DNA from: Flavicella sediminum
GTDB lineage: Bacteria > Bacteroidota > Bacteroidia > Flavobacteriales > Flavobacteriaceae
Reading direction: 5' to 3'
Length of the DNA stretch: 64,000 bases
Assembly (NCBI RefSeq): GCF_006381105.1
Contig: NZ_VDET01000007.1
Coordinates: forward strand, 460,072 to 524,071
Positions 37,522 through 46,808 of the stretch are shown piece by piece. The notes under the pieces are model-generated. The model was not told the origin of the DNA, did no database searches, and was given only the letters and a program-made list of their open reading frames with translations. Numbering within the stretch: position 1 is the first letter of the stretch; the number at the start of each line of letters is the position of its first letter. The position numbers were made by a program, and so were the translations under genes.

Positions 37522-38622
37522 ATGAAATTTTATCCACTTTTAGTATTCTTCTTATCCCTTTCGTTTATAAGTCGCGCCCAACAAGAGCAAAACAACGAAA
37601 CAGATTATGCCAATTTAACTTTTAGTCCGTTAACACCTGAAACGGTAAAAAGCTTTCAATCTAACACAAAGACCAAACAAATTTTGGTTGAACCTGGCTA
37701 TTATGTTTGGGGATTAAGTGTTGTAAAATGGAATGGAAAATACCATGCCTATTATTCTAGATGGGACAAAAAACAAGAGCACAAAGGTTGGATGACGCAT
37801 TGTGAAATTGCGCATGGCATATCTGACAACCCTGCAGGACCTTTTACTTTTGTAAATGTTGTTTTAAAAGCTGAAAAAATGGGGGGTTGGGATATCAATA
37901 ATTCACACAATCCTTATGCTTTGGTTGCGGAAGGTAAAATTGTATTGTATTATATCGCCAACGATATCAAACCGCTTTTAGACAAAAAAGACAGCTACCC
38001 AACAAACGAGTGGTTTGAAGAAAACAGAGTTTTAATAAGAGAAAGTCAATGTATAGGAGTTGCCACGGCCAATAACCCAAGTGGTCCTTTTAAAAGAGCT
38101 GAAAAAGTGGTGGTAAAACCTGACAATAAAAAATTCAGAAAAATTGCCGTTAACCCTGCTACTATTTATCATAATGGAACTTATTTGATGATTATGAAAG
38201 GAGATGACCTAATTCATAAAGATCCATTTAGAATTCAATTGGTAGGAAACTCAGAAAATCCAGAAGGTCCTTTCGATTTTTACGAAAAACCTGTATACAA
38301 ACAGGCACAAACGGAAGATGCTTGCTTGTGGTTTGATCAAGTGATTGGAAAATATTTTATGGTTTGTCATGTCATGGGAAAAAGTGAATTGGCCATGTTT
38401 AGTTCCAAAAATGGTTTTGACTGGCAACCTGCTAAAAGAAACATTTTTATGAAAAAAGAATTTATCCTTTCTGACGGAACTCTTTGGAAGCCAAAAAGAG
38501 TAGAAAGACCTTTTGTGTTGACCAACGATAAAGGGCAGCCTATTGTATTATATGTTGCGGTGTACGACCAAGATGTGAACGGCAATATTGCCATTCCTAT
38601 AAATTATACGGAAAATAACTAG
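37522..38622 (+). CDS. Secreted glycoside-hydrolase-like five-bladed beta-propeller (GH43/GH117-like)
   Basis: This 366-residue protein has a signal peptide (MKFYPLLVFFLSLSFISRAQ) and repeated propeller strands of the type KYHAYYSRWD, GKIVLYYIA, NGTYLMIMKGD and GKYFMVCHV, with recurring NPxGPF turns (DNPAGPF, NNPSGPF, NPEGPF). These are typical of clan GH-F/GH-J-like sugar hydrolases. The exact family cannot be fixed by eye. It is divergent from the PL6 lyase and followed by a beta-helix gene, so a role in trimming oligosaccharides from an algal polysaccharide is likely. No SusC/SusD pair is present in this window. Confidence 0.7.
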   Translation: MKFYPLLVFFLSLSFISRAQQEQNNETDYANLTFSPLTPETVKSFQSNTKTKQILVEPGYYVWGLSVVKWNGKYHAYYSRWDKKQEHKGWMTHCEIAHGISDNPAGPFTFVNVVLKAEKMGGWDINNSHNPYALVAEGKIVLYYIANDIKPLLDKKDSYPTNEWFEENRVLIRESQCIGVATANNPSGPFKRAEKVVVKPDNKKFRKIAVNPATIYHNGTYLMIMKGDDLIHKDPFRIQLVGNSENPEGPFDFYEKPVYKQAQTEDACLWFDQVIGKYFMVCHVMGKSELAMFSSKNGFDWQPAKRNIFMKKEFILSDGTLWKPKRVERPFVLTNDKGQPIVLYVAVYDQDVNGNIAIPINYTENN

Positions 38623-38662
38623 TTTTAAAAGTGCCCTATTCTTCCTCTCTAAAAAAAATAAA

Positions 38663-39904
38663 ATGACCCGCCTACACTATCTTCTAACAAGCGTGCTCCT
38701 ATTCTTAAGTTTTACCATAAACGCAAAAGAAATTTCGGTAAAAAAAACAAAAGGATCAACCAGTTATCTTCAATTTAGCAAAGCCATCTCCAAAGCAAAG
38801 AATGGCGATGTTATTTTGGTTGATATCGATGTATTTTTCGAAAGTAATGATCTGATGTTAGTTGTTACAAAAGCCATCAAAATATTTGGTAAAAAAGGAA
38901 AAAGAAAATACAAGCTTGTCAGAAAAAACAAATACCAGAAAAATAAAAAAGAAGCCATCCTTAGAATTTTAGGAGATAATATTCAACTAGAAAATCTTGA
39001 AATAGTGGTTGCAAAAGGCCAAGGATACAAAGCCATAGAAGTTGGAGATGCCTACACCAACAAAACGCTATACAGCAATTTGACTTTTAAAAATTGTGAT
39101 TTCTTACAAACAGATGTGCATTATAGTGCACGAGGCTTGTTTTTTCAAGGAAAATTTAAAAACGTTTTGGTTGAAAATTGCAAATTTAATTATTGGTTTA
39201 GTCTAGTAGCACGTGATTGCCCTGTGTTAGATGGCTTTTTAATTACCGGCTGTGAATTTAGTTATGGCAGTCACCAAATATCTTTTGATGGTGCTATTTT
39301 AGATGAAGACGATGCAACACATGGATTGGGTATTCATTTGGAAAAACATGAAAATATTGTCATAGAAAAATGCAAATTCAATATTTCTGAATCTTTTAAT
39401 ATTGCTTTGGCCTATACCAAAAACGTTATTATTAGAGACAATATATTAGCGGGTGGATCTCGTGTCAAATATTCTCAACCCATTCATATTGAAGACAGAA
39501 GTAGCAATATTTTGATTGAAAACAACAAAATGAAAAGCAAGCAAACGGGTATTCTGTTATTTTCAACAGGCAAAGTTGGGCATGGACAAGGAAGAAAATT
39601 CTCTCCAGCAGAAAAAAGTGCCAAAGGATCTGGAAATACTACAATCATAAATAATCGTATTGAAACCGATGGCGATGGAATTTCTGCTACCTATTTAAAT
39701 GGCTATTTAAAAATAAAAGGGAATAAAATTATCAGTACTCAAAAAAGAGCTTTGAATGTTCTCAATTCATATAAAAAAAACAGCACTCCCTCTTTAGAAA
39801 TTGAGGATGATGTATTTATGCAAGGAAAACAATTTAAAGAAATAAAATTACTGAGCAAAGAGGCTCAAAAAATATATTTCAGTTCCGATATTCCGGTACA
39901 ATAA
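38663..39904 (+). CDS. Secreted right-handed beta-helix protein (polysaccharide-active candidate)
   Basis: This 413-residue protein has a signal peptide (MTRLHYLLTSVLLFLSFTINA) followed by parallel beta-helix rungs such as NVLVENCKFNYW, GFLITGCEFSYG, NIVIEKCKFNIS, NVIIRDNIL and NILIENNKM. The fold is shared by lyases, pectinases and carbohydrate-binding helices. No definite catalytic signature is recognised, so lyase activity is only possible. It lies 40 bases downstream of the propeller gene, probably in one operon, and is closed by a strong terminator. Confidence 0.7.
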   Translation: MTRLHYLLTSVLLFLSFTINAKEISVKKTKGSTSYLQFSKAISKAKNGDVILVDIDVFFESNDLMLVVTKAIKIFGKKGKRKYKLVRKNKYQKNKKEAILRILGDNIQLENLEIVVAKGQGYKAIEVGDAYTNKTLYSNLTFKNCDFLQTDVHYSARGLFFQGKFKNVLVENCKFNYWFSLVARDCPVLDGFLITGCEFSYGSHQISFDGAILDEDDATHGLGIHLEKHENIVIEKCKFNISESFNIALAYTKNVIIRDNILAGGSRVKYSQPIHIEDRSSNILIENNKMKSKQTGILLFSTGKVGHGQGRKFSPAEKSAKGSGNTTIINNRIETDGDGISATYLNGYLKIKGNKIISTQKRALNVLNSYKKNSTPSLEIEDDVFMQGKQFKEIKLLSKEAQKIYFSSDIPVQ

Positions 39905-39923
39905 CTTTCACTCCAAAACAAAA

Positions 39924-39955
39924 AAATAAGGCTGTCTTTTCAGACAGCCTTATTT
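39924..39955. terminator. Bidirectional terminator between convergent genes
   Basis: A perfect 14-base stem (39924-39937 with 39942-39955) around a TTTC loop contains AAGGCTGTCT/AGACAGCCTT. It has A-rich and T-rich flanks and serves both the beta-helix gene and the convergent aspartokinase gene. Confidence 0.9.
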
Positions 39956-39971
39956 ACAATTATTATTATTA

Positions 39972-41309
39972 TTAAGAGACTACATTATCAAAAACGCCTT
40001 CATTTAAAGCTCTAAGTGCAGGAATTTTATCATCTGTACTTACCACCAATGAAACATTGTAATTACTTCCACCGTAAGAAATCATACGAATAGGAATATT
40101 AGTTAGACTATTAAAAATAGCAGCACTTGCTCCTTTTTGTTTCGAAGAAAAATCTCCAGCCAAACAGATAATACTTAAATTATCATCAACTTCAACGCTT
40201 CCTATATCTTCTAATTCTTTCGTTATTTCAGCTAAATGACTTGCATCATCAATTGTTAAAGAAACGGCAACTTCAGAAGTTGTAACCATATCAATTGAAG
40301 TTTTGTATTTTTCAAAAACTTCAAATATATTTTTTAAGAAACCATACGCCATTAGCATTCGGTACGACTTAATTTTTATAGCTGTAATTCCATCTTTGGC
40401 AGCAATAGCGCGTACTCTATTCGGTACCTCACAATTTTTAATAATTGTTCCAGGCGACTCAGGGTTAAAAGTATCTTTTAATAAAACAGGTACATTTTTT
40501 TCTTTGGCAGGAATAACACTTTGTGGATGCAAGATTTTAGCTCCAAAATAAGCCAACTCCGCAGCTTCGTCGAATGAAATTTCTTTTAATGAAAACGTAT
40601 TGTCTACATAACGAGGATCATTGTTATGCATTCCATCAATATCTGTCCAAATTTGAATTTCTTCTGCAACAATTCCCGCTCCAATTAAAGATGCCGAATA
40701 ATCACTTCCTCCACGTTTTAAATTATCGATATCACCTACGTGATTCAAACAAATATAACCTTGAGTTACAAAAATATCTGTCTGAGGATTCGCTTCCGTA
40801 ATGGCTCCTAAACTTTCCGTAATAAAAGCAGAATCAGGCTCCCCTGCTTCGTCAATACGCATAAAATCAAACGCTGATAAAAGACTAGCATTTTGCTTGA
40901 TTTCTTCCAAATACATGGCAAACATATTGGTAGACAGAATTTCTCCTTGTGCTACAATAATTTTTTCTATTCCTTCAATAACAGCAACAGAACCTTCATG
41001 TGCATATGATTTTATAAAATCAAAACGCTCTTCAATAAAAGCACTTGCTTGCTTTCTGTAAGCATCACTACTATACAATTCAGTAATAACGTCCTTGTAT
41101 TTTGCACACAATTCATCAATGGTGTTTTCAGCTTCAACAAATTTTGAAGTCGCTATAAAATCTGTAATTTTATGCAACACATTTGTTGTTTGAGACATTG
41201 CCGATAAAACAACAATTTTACGTCCCTCAATATTCGCTACAATTTTCGCTACTTCTTTGATGCTTTTTGCGCTACCAACAGAAGTTCCTCCAAATTTTAA
41301 AACTTTCAT
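39972..41309 (-). CDS. lysC: Aspartate kinase
   Basis: This enzyme phosphorylates aspartate, the first step towards lysine/diaminopimelate, threonine and methionine. The chosen ATG at 41309 puts the hallmark KFGGTSVGS at residues 4-12 and gives 445 residues; a longer in-frame start at 41345 adds 12 residues before it and is not credible. GGSDYSASLIGA and WTDIDGMHNNDPR mark the kinase fold, and the C-terminal ~140 residues are the paired ACT regulatory domains. There is no fused homoserine dehydrogenase, so it is a monofunctional form. It is transcribed away from the ACT-like gene at 41417. Confidence 0.93.
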   Translation of the reverse strand: MKVLKFGGTSVGSAKSIKEVAKIVANIEGRKIVVLSAMSQTTNVLHKITDFIATSKFVEAENTIDELCAKYKDVITELYSSDAYRKQASAFIEERFDFIKSYAHEGSVAVIEGIEKIIVAQGEILSTNMFAMYLEEIKQNASLLSAFDFMRIDEAGEPDSAFITESLGAITEANPQTDIFVTQGYICLNHVGDIDNLKRGGSDYSASLIGAGIVAEEIQIWTDIDGMHNNDPRYVDNTFSLKEISFDEAAELAYFGAKILHPQSVIPAKEKNVPVLLKDTFNPESPGTIIKNCEVPNRVRAIAAKDGITAIKIKSYRMLMAYGFLKNIFEVFEKYKTSIDMVTTSEVAVSLTIDDASHLAEITKELEDIGSVEVDDNLSIICLAGDFSSKQKGASAAIFNSLTNIPIRMISYGGSNYNVSLVVSTDDKIPALRALNEGVFDNVVS

Positions 41310-41416
41310 TATTTTATATAATTTTATGCTGCAAAAATCCTCCAATTGTTGATGTAGCGCAAAAAATTATAATATATTTACACTTTACTACAAATTGTTT
41401 AATTTTAAACATATCC

Positions 41417-42076
41417 ATGAAAACAATACAAGAATCTGTAGAGAGTATCATCCGAAAAACGCCCTTTTATGAAGAGGCCTTGAATGATAAATTAATCAAC
41501 GTTTCTTCGTTGGCAAGGGCTATTCAGGAGGATGTAGAAAAGGATTTAGGGAAAGAAGTAAAACCTGGTGCCATTATGATGGCCATTAACAGACTATCAC
41601 CTTCTAATTTACTAAGAATTAGAAAAAACATTAAAAAATTCACCTTTTCATTAGGCGATTTTATTGTTCGATCTGACCTTTGTAATTTCACCTATAAAAA
41701 TACGACTAGCCTATTAAAATCAATCACCTCTTTGCTAACCGAAATTGGAGATGATAAAGATTATTTTTTCACAATTTCACAAGGAATTTTTGAAACAAAT
41801 ATAGTAACAAGTAAAAATTTAGAAATCAAAGTAAAAGAATTATTTGCCAAAGAAATATTGATTTATTCACATGTAGACTTGGCTTCAATTACCATTAAAC
41901 TTCCAAAAACAAACGTAGAACAATCTGGAGTTTATTATTTTATTTTAAAGCAATTGGCTTGGGCAGGTATTTCTGTTCAAGAAATAATTTCAACCACACA
42001 CGAAATGACCATAGTTGTAAAGGAAGAAGACGTAAACAGCACCTTTTCAATTTTAATAGATATGAAGAAAAAGTAA
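41417..42076 (+). CDS. Conserved ACT-domain-like protein, divergent from aspartokinase
   Basis: The ATG at 41417 (MKTIQESVESII) gives 219 residues; the frame is open further upstream but into the aspartokinase start. The C-terminal part (GVYYFILKQLAWAGISVQEIISTTHEMTIVV) has the beta-alpha-beta-beta pattern of aspartokinase ACT domains, and an earlier similar unit is possible. The N-terminus resembles a small helical DNA- or protein-binding domain. A regulatory role tied to amino-acid sensing is inferred from the domain and the divergent neighbour. Confidence 0.7.
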   Translation: MKTIQESVESIIRKTPFYEEALNDKLINVSSLARAIQEDVEKDLGKEVKPGAIMMAINRLSPSNLLRIRKNIKKFTFSLGDFIVRSDLCNFTYKNTTSLLKSITSLLTEIGDDKDYFFTISQGIFETNIVTSKNLEIKVKELFAKEILIYSHVDLASITIKLPKTNVEQSGVYYFILKQLAWAGISVQEIISTTHEMTIVVKEEDVNSTFSILIDMKKK

Positions 42077-42080
42077 ACAC

Positions 42081-42530
42081 ATGGAAAGTATATTTGACAA
42101 CAACGTAGCCCATAAACTAATTGACAGAATTAATAGTTTGTCTCATGACTGTATGCCTATTTGGGGTAAAATGAATGTAGCACAAATGTTAGCACATAGT
42201 TCAGTAATGTTTGATTTGGCTTATAACGAACATGAAAAACCTAATAAGGTCAAACAATTTTTATTAAAACAATTTGTAAAACCAATTGTGGTAGGTAAAA
42301 AACCTTACAAAACAAATTCTAGAACAGCACCTGAATTTATTATTTCAGAGGAAAGAGTTTTTGAAGTTGAAAAAGAAATACTCATTGATTATATCAAAAA
42401 AACACAGCAACTAGGCGCTGATTATTTTGAAGGAAAAGAATCTAACTCCTTTGGAAAATTAACCGCCAATGAATGGGATATCTCTTTTTACAAACATTTA
42501 GATCACCATTTACGACAATTCGCTGTTTAA
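42081..42530 (+). CDS. DUF1569 family (DinB-like fold) protein
   Basis: This 149-residue protein has WGKMNVAQMLAH near residues 28-39 and a C-terminal HLDHHLRQF, both typical of DUF1569, a four-helix DinB-like family with potential metal-binding histidines. The biochemical function is unknown. It begins four bases after the ACT-like gene and is followed by miaA after ten bases, so it is part of a four-gene operon. Confidence 0.8.
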   Translation: MESIFDNNVAHKLIDRINSLSHDCMPIWGKMNVAQMLAHSSVMFDLAYNEHEKPNKVKQFLLKQFVKPIVVGKKPYKTNSRTAPEFIISEERVFEVEKEILIDYIKKTQQLGADYFEGKESNSFGKLTANEWDISFYKHLDHHLRQFAV

Positions 42531-42540
42531 TTCATAAAAA

Positions 42541-43449
42541 ATGTCAAAGACTCTCATTAGCATTGTAGGTCCAACTGCAATTGGAAAAACAGCTTTAAGT
42601 ATTGCCTTGGCAAAACAGTTCCAGGCGCCTATTATTTCTTGTGACTCACGTCAGTTTTACAAAGAAACAACTATTGGCACAGCTGTTCCTACACAGAAAG
42701 AATTGGCACAAGCCGATCATTATTTTATTCAAAATAGATCTATTTTTGAAGACTATAATGTTGGACAATTTGAAAGAGATGCACTCCTAAAACTTGACGA
42801 ATTGTTTCAAGAAAACAATGTTGTGATTATGGTGGGTGGAAGTGGTTTGTATGTAGATGCTGTTTTAAATGGATTGGATTATTTTCCTGATGTTGATCCA
42901 AAAATTAGAGAACAATTAAACGCTAATTTAGAAAGCAAAGGGCTGACCTACTTGCAAGCTCAATTAGAAAATTTAGATCCGGAAACCTATGCTACTATTG
43001 CTATTGACAATCCGCATAGAGTTATTAGGGCCTTAGAAGTTTGCATCGGTTCAGGAGAAACCTATTCTTCTTTTAAAAACAAACCCAAAGCACCAAGAAA
43101 CTTCATGTCTATCAAAGTCGGTTTAACAGCAGACCGTGCTATTATGTACGATAGAATAAACCAACGCGTGGATATAATGCTAAATGAAGGCTTGTTAGAA
43201 GAAGCAAAACAAGTATATCCTAACAAACATTTAAACGCCTTGCAAACGGTCGGTTATCGAGAATTATTTTCATACTTCGATGGAACTATTTCTTTAGAAT
43301 TTGCCATAGAAGAAATTAAAAAAAACACCAGAAGATTTGCCAAACGACAAGTAACCTGGTTTAAAAAAGACAGCACAACTTTATGGTTTGATTATTTAGC
43401 AGCTAAGAAAACCATTTACGAAGAATTAGAAAAAAAAATAAACCCCTAA
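42541..43449 (+). CDS. miaA: tRNA dimethylallyltransferase MiaA
   Basis: This enzyme transfers dimethylallyl from DMAPP to A37 of tRNAs reading U-starting codons. It has 302 residues, normal length. The P-loop GPTAIGKT is at 10-17 and the substrate motif DSRQFY at 35-40. GGSGLYVDAVLNGLD and a C-terminal RRFAKRQVTWFKKD are also diagnostic. It is co-oriented with DUF1569 upstream and the thioesterase four bases downstream. Confidence 0.96.
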   Translation: MSKTLISIVGPTAIGKTALSIALAKQFQAPIISCDSRQFYKETTIGTAVPTQKELAQADHYFIQNRSIFEDYNVGQFERDALLKLDELFQENNVVIMVGGSGLYVDAVLNGLDYFPDVDPKIREQLNANLESKGLTYLQAQLENLDPETYATIAIDNPHRVIRALEVCIGSGETYSSFKNKPKAPRNFMSIKVGLTADRAIMYDRINQRVDIMLNEGLLEEAKQVYPNKHLNALQTVGYRELFSYFDGTISLEFAIEEIKKNTRRFAKRQVTWFKKDSTTLWFDYLAAKKTIYEELEKKINP

Positions 43450-43452
43450 GTC

Positions 43453-43944
43453 ATGGCACTAGCAAAAATATTAGAAAGTTCAAAAAAAATACGTTTCCAA
43501 GATTGTGATCCTTTCAATCATTTAAACAACGGTCGTTATGTAGATTATTACTTAAATTCTAGGGAAGACCAATTGTTTGACAATTACAATATTGATGTTT
43601 TTCAAATAGTACAAAATGAAGGTTTGGGCTGGGTTATTTGCAACAACCAAGTAGCATATATACGCCCTGTTTTTACCATGGAAGAAATTGTCTTTGAATC
43701 GCAATTAATTTCTTATGCTCCCAAACATTTACTTGTAGAAATGCGTATGTGGAATAAAGATAAAACGATTCTTAAATCGGTAGCTTGGTTTGGCTACGTT
43801 CCTTTTAATTTAAAAAAGAATCGCGTTGTTCGACATGATGAAAAGTACATGGAATTATTTAAAGAAGTGCTATTGCCCATAGAGGAAAAAACCTTTGAAG
43901 AAAGAGAATTATTTTTCAGACAAAAATCCCGAAAAAATGGCTAA
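43453..43944 (+). CDS. Acyl-CoA thioesterase, hot-dog fold
   Basis: This 163-residue protein carries the 4HBT signature FQDCDPFNHLNNGRYVDYYL at 15-34 with the catalytic Asp region at 17-19. It probably hydrolyses an acyl thioester; the substrate is unknown. It is the last gene of the ACT-DUF1569-miaA operon and ends five bases from the convergent histidine kinase gene. Confidence 0.85.
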   Translation: MALAKILESSKKIRFQDCDPFNHLNNGRYVDYYLNSREDQLFDNYNIDVFQIVQNEGLGWVICNNQVAYIRPVFTMEEIVFESQLISYAPKHLLVEMRMWNKDKTILKSVAWFGYVPFNLKKNRVVRHDEKYMELFKEVLLPIEEKTFEERELFFRQKSRKNG

Positions 43945-43949
43945 TAAAT

Positions 43950-45479
43950 TTAAGCTTTGTAAATAGCTTTCTTAAGCGTATCAATTAGTTTAACAAAGGT
44001 ATAAGGTTTTGATAAAACATTGAAAAAGCCTAGTACCACGTACCTGTCTTGATCGGTTTTGCCTGTATTTCCTGTTAAGGCTATAAAAGGCGTCTCTTTA
44101 TTATATTCCGTAAACAAGTCATTTTTTCGCATCAATTCTTCACCCGTCATTCTTGGCATATTGATGTCTAAAATAACTGCGTCAAAACGTTTTGTTTTCA
44201 ACAACTCAAGAGCATCTTGACCATCGCCCACTAAAGTTAAAGCACAACCTTCTTTACTCAATACATGATCCATGATCGTAAGATTCAAACGATCATCATC
44301 TACCAATAAAATTTCTTTCCCAATTAAATCAATAGTAACTAGCTCTTCAGATTTCACATATTCAACACTGTCCAAATGTGTTCTTCTAAAAGGAATATCT
44401 ACACTAAATTTTGTTCCAACATTAACCGTACTTTCTACAGTCACCAATCCTTTCATGGCTTCTGTAAGACGCTTTACAATAGACAAGCCCAAACCTGCTC
44501 CCCCTTTGTTATGTTGGTCTCTTGCTTGAGTTTGTTCGTACTCTCTAAATATAGTTTTGATCTGATCTTGAGTCATTCCTCTACCCGTATCATTTACATA
44601 AAAGCGAATGGTACTTATGGATTCATCTTCTGAAATAACGGCTATACCTATAGAAATAATTCCTTTTTGAGTAAATTTGATGGCATTATTTATCAGGTTT
44701 GATAAAATTTGCGTGATTCGAACAGCATCACCGTCAATAAATTTAGGCAAGGTGTTTTCTTCAATTAATTGAATGGCCAAATCGCCACCTTTTAATTGAA
44801 ACCTAAAATCATTTACACAATTTTCAATAACTTCTTTGATGGAAATAGATTCTTCAATCAGCTCTAATCTTCCCGCTTCTATTCTTGATAGATCTAGAAT
44901 ATCGTCTACAATTACACGTAGATTTTTACCGGCTCTGGTTAAAAAATTCGCATATCTAATAATGCTCAATTCTTCTGCTTCCGTAGCAATCATTTCAGAA
45001 TAGCCTAAAATAGAGTTCAAAGGGTTTCTTATTTCATGACTCATTACCGCCAAAAATCGCGATTTCTCCTCGTTCGCCTTTTCTGCAATAATTTTTAAGT
45101 TCTCTAACTCGGTATTTTTCAGATCCAATTCTCTTTTCAGCAAAATTAAATCATTCCTATTTTGATTCAATTGTGATACGTGCTTGTACACACTAGATCG
45201 GTCGTGAATTAGTATAGAAACATCATGAATAGCCCTGATAAGTTCTAAATCTACATTGTATTCTATGGTATCAACAACAATTAACATTGTGTTTAAATGA
45301 TACACTTCATGCAAAGGTAAGTCTTCTAAGGAAGCTTCCAAAAACGGACAAAGTTCATAAATAGAATTCTTCGGAACCAATTGATCAGCAACAAATTTCC
45401 CCGCTTCTATTTCAAGGATTGTTCCTGAAAAATCAGTTTTTAACTGAATAAATAAATCTTCAATTTTAGTAGGTACCAA
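43950..45479 (-). CDS. Hybrid histidine kinase with receiver domain
   Basis: This soluble 509-residue protein has a PAS-like N-terminal domain (1-105), a coiled coil, a HisKA site with H148 in MSHEIRNPLNS, a HATPase domain (NNAIKFT, DTGRGM, GAGLGLSIVKRL) and a C-terminal receiver with phosphorylatable D438 in VILDINMPRMTG and K490-P in the LSKPYTF motif. There is no transmembrane segment, so it senses an internal cue. It lies five bases after the Ras-like GTPase gene, which suggests that GTPase state and phosphorelay are linked. Confidence 0.88.
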   Translation of the reverse strand: MVPTKIEDLFIQLKTDFSGTILEIEAGKFVADQLVPKNSIYELCPFLEASLEDLPLHEVYHLNTMLIVVDTIEYNVDLELIRAIHDVSILIHDRSSVYKHVSQLNQNRNDLILLKRELDLKNTELENLKIIAEKANEEKSRFLAVMSHEIRNPLNSILGYSEMIATEAEELSIIRYANFLTRAGKNLRVIVDDILDLSRIEAGRLELIEESISIKEVIENCVNDFRFQLKGGDLAIQLIEENTLPKFIDGDAVRITQILSNLINNAIKFTQKGIISIGIAVISEDESISTIRFYVNDTGRGMTQDQIKTIFREYEQTQARDQHNKGGAGLGLSIVKRLTEAMKGLVTVESTVNVGTKFSVDIPFRRTHLDSVEYVKSEELVTIDLIGKEILLVDDDRLNLTIMDHVLSKEGCALTLVGDGQDALELLKTKRFDAVILDINMPRMTGEELMRKNDLFTEYNKETPFIALTGNTGKTDQDRYVVLGFFNVLSKPYTFVKLIDTLKKAIYKA

Positions 45480-45484
45480 TAGTT

Positions 45485-45970
45485 TTATTTTATAGATTCT
45501 TTTGCCAACATTACAAATGCCTCCTCCACATTGTCATCTTCTTTTGCACTTGTTACCAAGTCTACTTTGACATTTATTTTATCGATTACCTTTTCTAATT
45601 CATCCGTGGTTAATAAATCTTTTTTATTTCCAACAATGGTAACCTCCTTTAATTTTGATAATTCTTTGATCGTTTGTACATAGTCTTCTAAATGCAAATA
45701 AGTTTCGACACGACTAACATCAAAAACCAACATGGCAGAACTAGCGCCTAAAAAATAGGCTTTTGGCACTTTTTCATTTCCTGTAGTCCCTGCAACATCC
45801 CAAATAATTAATTTTACTTGTTGGTTTTCAAATTCAACTATTTTTTTACTTACCCGTACGCCAATAGTACTAATATAGTCTTCGGAAAATTCGTTCAACA
45901 CGAATCTTCGAATTAATGAAGTTTTTCCAACTCCAAAATTACCTACCAACAATACTTTTTTAGAAACCAT
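45485..45970 (-). CDS. Ras/Rab-like small GTPase with altered switch II
   Basis: This 161-residue P-loop GTPase has G1 GNFGVGKT at 10-17, switch I threonine T35, G3 WDVAGTTG at 57-64, G4 NKKD at 115-118 and G5 SAK at 141-143. The catalytic glutamine of Ras (DTAGQ) is replaced by threonine, so intrinsic hydrolysis should be slow and depend on a partner. The upstream longin/roadblock-like protein is a candidate partner. It is part of a four-gene signalling cassette. Confidence 0.88.
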   Translation of the reverse strand: MVSKKVLLVGNFGVGKTSLIRRFVLNEFSEDYISTIGVRVSKKIVEFENQQVKLIIWDVAGTTGNEKVPKAYFLGASSAMLVFDVSRVETYLHLEDYVQTIKELSKLKEVTIVGNKKDLLTTDELEKVIDKINVKVDLVTSAKEDDNVEEAFVMLAKESIK

Positions 45971-45989
45971 TTCTTTAAAAAATTAACAA

Positions 45990-46808
45990 CTATTCTGATT
46001 CTTTTTCAATCAAATGCTTTAGAAGCAAAGCATTCATTTTAGGCTCATCGTTTAGATAAGACCTGTCTTTTAAAATAATTTCTGCAATATCAATAATTTT
46101 ATCTGATAATTCACTTTTAAAATCCATATTTAAAACCCCTGAAGTTGCCACAGCGATATAGATGGTTTTAAAATTTTGAATCGACAGTTGAAAAGTTTCA
46201 AATCTAATATCTTCTAAATCTTGCGCTTCTTTTGAAAAAGCATCTTCAGCAAAGGATTTAATAGCGGTTAACATTCCAGAAACCATGTCTTTATCGGCAA
46301 TATTCCCTTTGGAATAGCTTCCTGCCAAAAGACCTGAATCTCGTTCAATAACAAAAACTTCTTCTATTATTGGGTGAAAAACTTCTTGTAAAACAACATC
46401 TGCATTGTTTTTTTTATTCTTAAAAAATCGCTTGATAATTTCTTTAACAGAAAATTTCTCTTTGATGGTTTTATTGATACTTTCGGTTAATTTCTCTATT
46501 TCACTAATAATAAATTTTTTAACCAACTTACCCAAAATAGGGTAAAGCGCCTCAATCACCTCATCTTGTGAGTCTCTAATTTGAATTTTTATCGTTTCTG
46601 TAATCGTATCTCCAAAGTATTCTGGAAATTTTTCTCGAAGAATTTCAATTTTTTCATCTACAAGAGGAGCCACACGCTCAGAAAATTTCTCATGTACTAA
46701 GACCTCCTCTTTTAAAGATTCTAATTCTTTTCTATCCTCTTCTAACAGTAGTTCTCTGAGCAACTCAAAACGCTTATCTTTTTGGGTATCTTCAGGTGAC
46801 TTTTTCAT
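45990..46808 (-). CDS. Coiled-coil protein with roadblock/longin-like C-terminus
   Basis: The 272 residues start with charged helices (about 1-130). The C-terminal ~110 residues (VFVIERDSGLLAGSYSKG, MVSGMLTAIKSFAEDAF, IYIAVATSGVLN) alternate strands and helices as in roadblock/longin domains, which bind and regulate small GTPases. The gene lies between the coiled-coil gene, whose stop abuts its ATG, and the GTPase gene 20 bases on. A GAP or exchange role is inferred by analogy with MglA-MglB. Confidence 0.65.
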   Translation of the reverse strand: MKKSPEDTQKDKRFELLRELLLEEDRKELESLKEEVLVHEKFSERVAPLVDEKIEILREKFPEYFGDTITETIKIQIRDSQDEVIEALYPILGKLVKKFIISEIEKLTESINKTIKEKFSVKEIIKRFFKNKKNNADVVLQEVFHPIIEEVFVIERDSGLLAGSYSKGNIADKDMVSGMLTAIKSFAEDAFSKEAQDLEDIRFETFQLSIQNFKTIYIAVATSGVLNMDFKSELSDKIIDIAEIILKDRSYLNDEPKMNALLLKHLIEKESE

